Positions 62,667-64,000 of a DNA stretch of 64,000 bases are shown here, in pieces. The stretch covers positions 47,436-111,435 of the forward strand of contig NZ_JARFYM010000020.1 of the NCBI RefSeq assembly GCF_030272705.1, in the 5' to 3' direction. The DNA comes from Rhizobium mayense. Its GTDB lineage: Bacteria; Pseudomonadota; Alphaproteobacteria; Rhizobiales; Rhizobiaceae. A program made the position numbers and the translations under genes. Numbering within the stretch: position 1 is the stretch's first letter; each line of letters opens with the position of its first letter. A model generated the notes under the pieces. It worked only from the letters and a program-made list of their open reading frames with translations. It had not been told where the DNA came from and did not search any database.

Positions 62667-63064
62667 GGGTTCGCCTTCAGAACGAGCTCGCCCTGGACGG
62701 TATCCGGCTCACCCTGGACCTTGGCCGCGAGTTTGAAACGCCAGCTGCCTGCCATAGCGAAGTCGGTCTTGAAAACGTAGACGCCTGGCTCCGTCGATGT
62801 CGCCGCCTCGACGGGCGCCGTCATCATCTCCATGCCTTCCGGAGCCATGTCCATGCGGGTGGTGAAGATGACCGCGTCGGCAACCGGCTTGCCGGTCCGC
62901 TTGTCAACCAGACGCACGGAGACCAGCGATCCCCGGCCCTGCTTGACGTCGGTCGAAACCGGTTGGAACTCATAGTCCTGCGCGGATGCGAAGGACACGG
63001 TGGCGGAACCGGCGATCAGCACGCCGGCGAGGAGCATTGCTCCCGAAAAAGAAGTCTTGTTCAT
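62663..63064 (-). CDS. FixH/YtkA-like periplasmic protein
   Basis: The 133-aa protein has a signal peptide (AMLLAGVLIAGSATVSFASA) and a single beta-sandwich domain (GRGSLVSVRLVDKRTGKPVA, then GVYVFKTDFAMAGSWRFKL) like FixH/YtkA proteins found beside RND metal pumps. It has a Met-rich stretch (TTRMDMAPEGMEMM) that could bind copper. The ATG at 63064 is chosen. It overlaps the adaptor gene by 4 bases. Confidence 0.8.
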   Translation of the reverse strand: MNKTSFSGAMLLAGVLIAGSATVSFASAQDYEFQPVSTDVKQGRGSLVSVRLVDKRTGKPVADAVIFTTRMDMAPEGMEMMTAPVEAATSTEPGVYVFKTDFAMAGSWRFKLAAKVQGEPDTVQGELVLKANP

Positions 63065-63194
63065 GATTCCGATCTCATTGGGACGGATCTTCCCGATCAC
63101 GTCCTCGGGGTCAAAATTGATGGCTATCGGATCCGAGCGGACGCAATTCGGCGTCCGGCTGAACCGTGCGGCGTGTTTCAAAGATGACTTGAGA

Positions 63195-63554
63195 TCAGGC
63201 TCTTGGAGGGCGATCCGGCGGCGCGCCGATCGTCGGATCACGCATCCGGTCCCGGTACGGATCGACATTGGCGCCACGATCGACGCGAAACAGGGCAAAT
63301 TCCCCATGCGCGAGACCCGGAGCGCATTTGGCCATGCAAATGGTCGCGAGCGGACAGGACTTCTGGCAGTCGGGCAGAGACTGTTTCTGATCCGGGCAGC
63401 AGGGCATGTCGTCAGGCATTGCGCCCATGTCCATCGTCTGTGTCATCGCCTCGGCCGTCAGGGCCACGACCGACGGCGCAGCCATCGGAGCGGTCAAAAA
63501 GCCCAGGATCGCAAGGATCGAGAGCAAGCGGGCGATAAGGGACCAGAGTCTCAT
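63195..63554 (-). CDS. Small Cys-rich, membrane-anchored protein at the head of the metal operon
   Basis: The 119-aa protein starts with a membrane or signal segment (LIARLLSILAILGFLTAPMA), then a Met-rich part (MTQTMDMGAMPDDM) and a Cys cluster (PCCPDQKQSLPDCQKSCPLA, TICMAKC), consistent with metal binding on the periplasmic side. No family name is certain to me. It lies 130 bases upstream of the FixH-like gene on the same strand and probably belongs to the same regulon. Confidence 0.65.
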   Translation of the reverse strand: MRLWSLIARLLSILAILGFLTAPMAAPSVVALTAEAMTQTMDMGAMPDDMPCCPDQKQSLPDCQKSCPLATICMAKCAPGLAHGEFALFRVDRGANVDPYRDRMRDPTIGAPPDRPPRA

Positions 63555-63908
63555 GGCGGCAACGGATGACATATTGTGCGCCACAGGAAAAGACGGCCAT
63601 GTTCACATTTTCGGCAGAACGCCGTGACATCTCATCGGTTCCGGCGCGCAAGATGTCCGTCGCGAACAGACTCTGTTTCGTGTCTTGTGACGCGGATTTA
63701 GCAGCCGCAGATCATAGTGGTCTGGCGCACAGGATCGCAGTTTTCGGCTATTGTGGGATAGTTTAGCGCCGGTGGCCGCGGGGGGCAGGCTTTGTGGTTT
63801 TCTGTGCCGCGTCTCGCCTTTCGGTAATGGTCGGGAGGCTGATGAGGTAGCATGCCGAGCGAAGCGGACTGCTTGGTGGCGGCGATCGTGGATTTTGGTT
63901 GGAAGGCT
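63555..63908. other. 354-base region without a recognised gene
   Basis: Between the Cys-rich gene and the initiator tRNA I see no credible gene, no long inverted repeat and no MerR-type copper operator. It presumably holds the promoter of the metal operon (leftward) and sequence downstream of the tRNA. Confidence 0.5.
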
Positions 63909-63985
<77 letters not shown>

Positions 63986-64000
63986 TTACCAGCGTAAACC

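Noticed and set aside
47544..63554. A single copper island from copC to the Cys-rich gene
   Set aside because: The copCD pair and the RND operon are separated by about 9 kb of unrelated sugar-transport and repair genes with their own regulator and terminators.

Overview
The window looks like a chromosomal segment of a Rhizobium/Agrobacterium-group alphaproteobacterium. The protein families and gene order point there: a ylxR-infB-rbfA-truB-rpsO-pnp translation block; an irr-type Fur regulator divergent from fabA-fabB-fabI; a class II (CP4-like) aroA followed by cmk and rpsA; TIGR02300 and rhizobial intergenic palindromes. Base composition is GC-rich, with many GTG/TTG starts.

Layout. 1-7.8 kb: translation and RNA-decay housekeeping genes (ylxR C-terminus, infB, rbfA, truB, rpsO, pnp) with hairpins in the rpsO-pnp spacer and a clear terminator after pnp. 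7.8-17 kb: an RsmC-like methyltransferase, a membrane acyltransferase, a GNAT acetyltransferase, the fabA-fabB-fabI operon, irr, a TRIC-type channel, a YdcF protein and a small GIY-YIG protein. 17.17-34.40 kb: an integrated element of about 17.2 kb in the 3' half of tRNA-Ala(GGC), bounded by a 49-bp direct repeat. 34.4-40 kb: TIGR02300, aroA, a PaiB-like protein, cmk, rpsA. 40-47.3 kb: a rhizobial Ala/Pro-rich protein, RNase D, a MerR-XRE-cupin regulator divergent from gabT-gabD, and a phosphoesterase. 47.5-57.7 kb: copC-copD, then a sugar catabolism cluster (TIM-barrel isomerase, AraC regulator, four-gene ABC importer, and a Gfo/Idh/MocA-aldo/keto reductase fusion), then an alkylated-DNA repair protein. 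57.9-63.6 kb: a copper/silver-type RND efflux operon read on the minus strand, including a 39-codon membrane peptide. An initiator tRNA-Met closes the window.

The integrated element is the most unusual part. It carries a tyrosine integrase, an AlpA-like HTH protein, a run of tightly overlapping early genes (winged-helix protein, DnaB-like helicase, replication-initiator-like protein), a few orphan virion-type genes (tail-fibre-like, a 721-aa ejection/internal-virion-like protein, a terminase-small-subunit fragment), and then cargo. I see no large terminase, portal, capsid, protease or tail assembly genes, so it is either a defective prophage or a phage satellite. The cargo near the tRNA end includes a two-transmembrane coiled-coil protein, a DUF2971 protein, a small XRE regulator divergent from a repeat protein with shared operator-like sites, and a translationally coupled HipA-like kinase plus HIRAN-domain protein lying right against attR. 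That last pair is my best candidate for an undescribed toxin-antitoxin or phage-defence system. Pairs of a tandem decamer lie just inside both ends and are likely integrase arm-binding sites.

All functional statements come from reading motifs and context; no database search was run.
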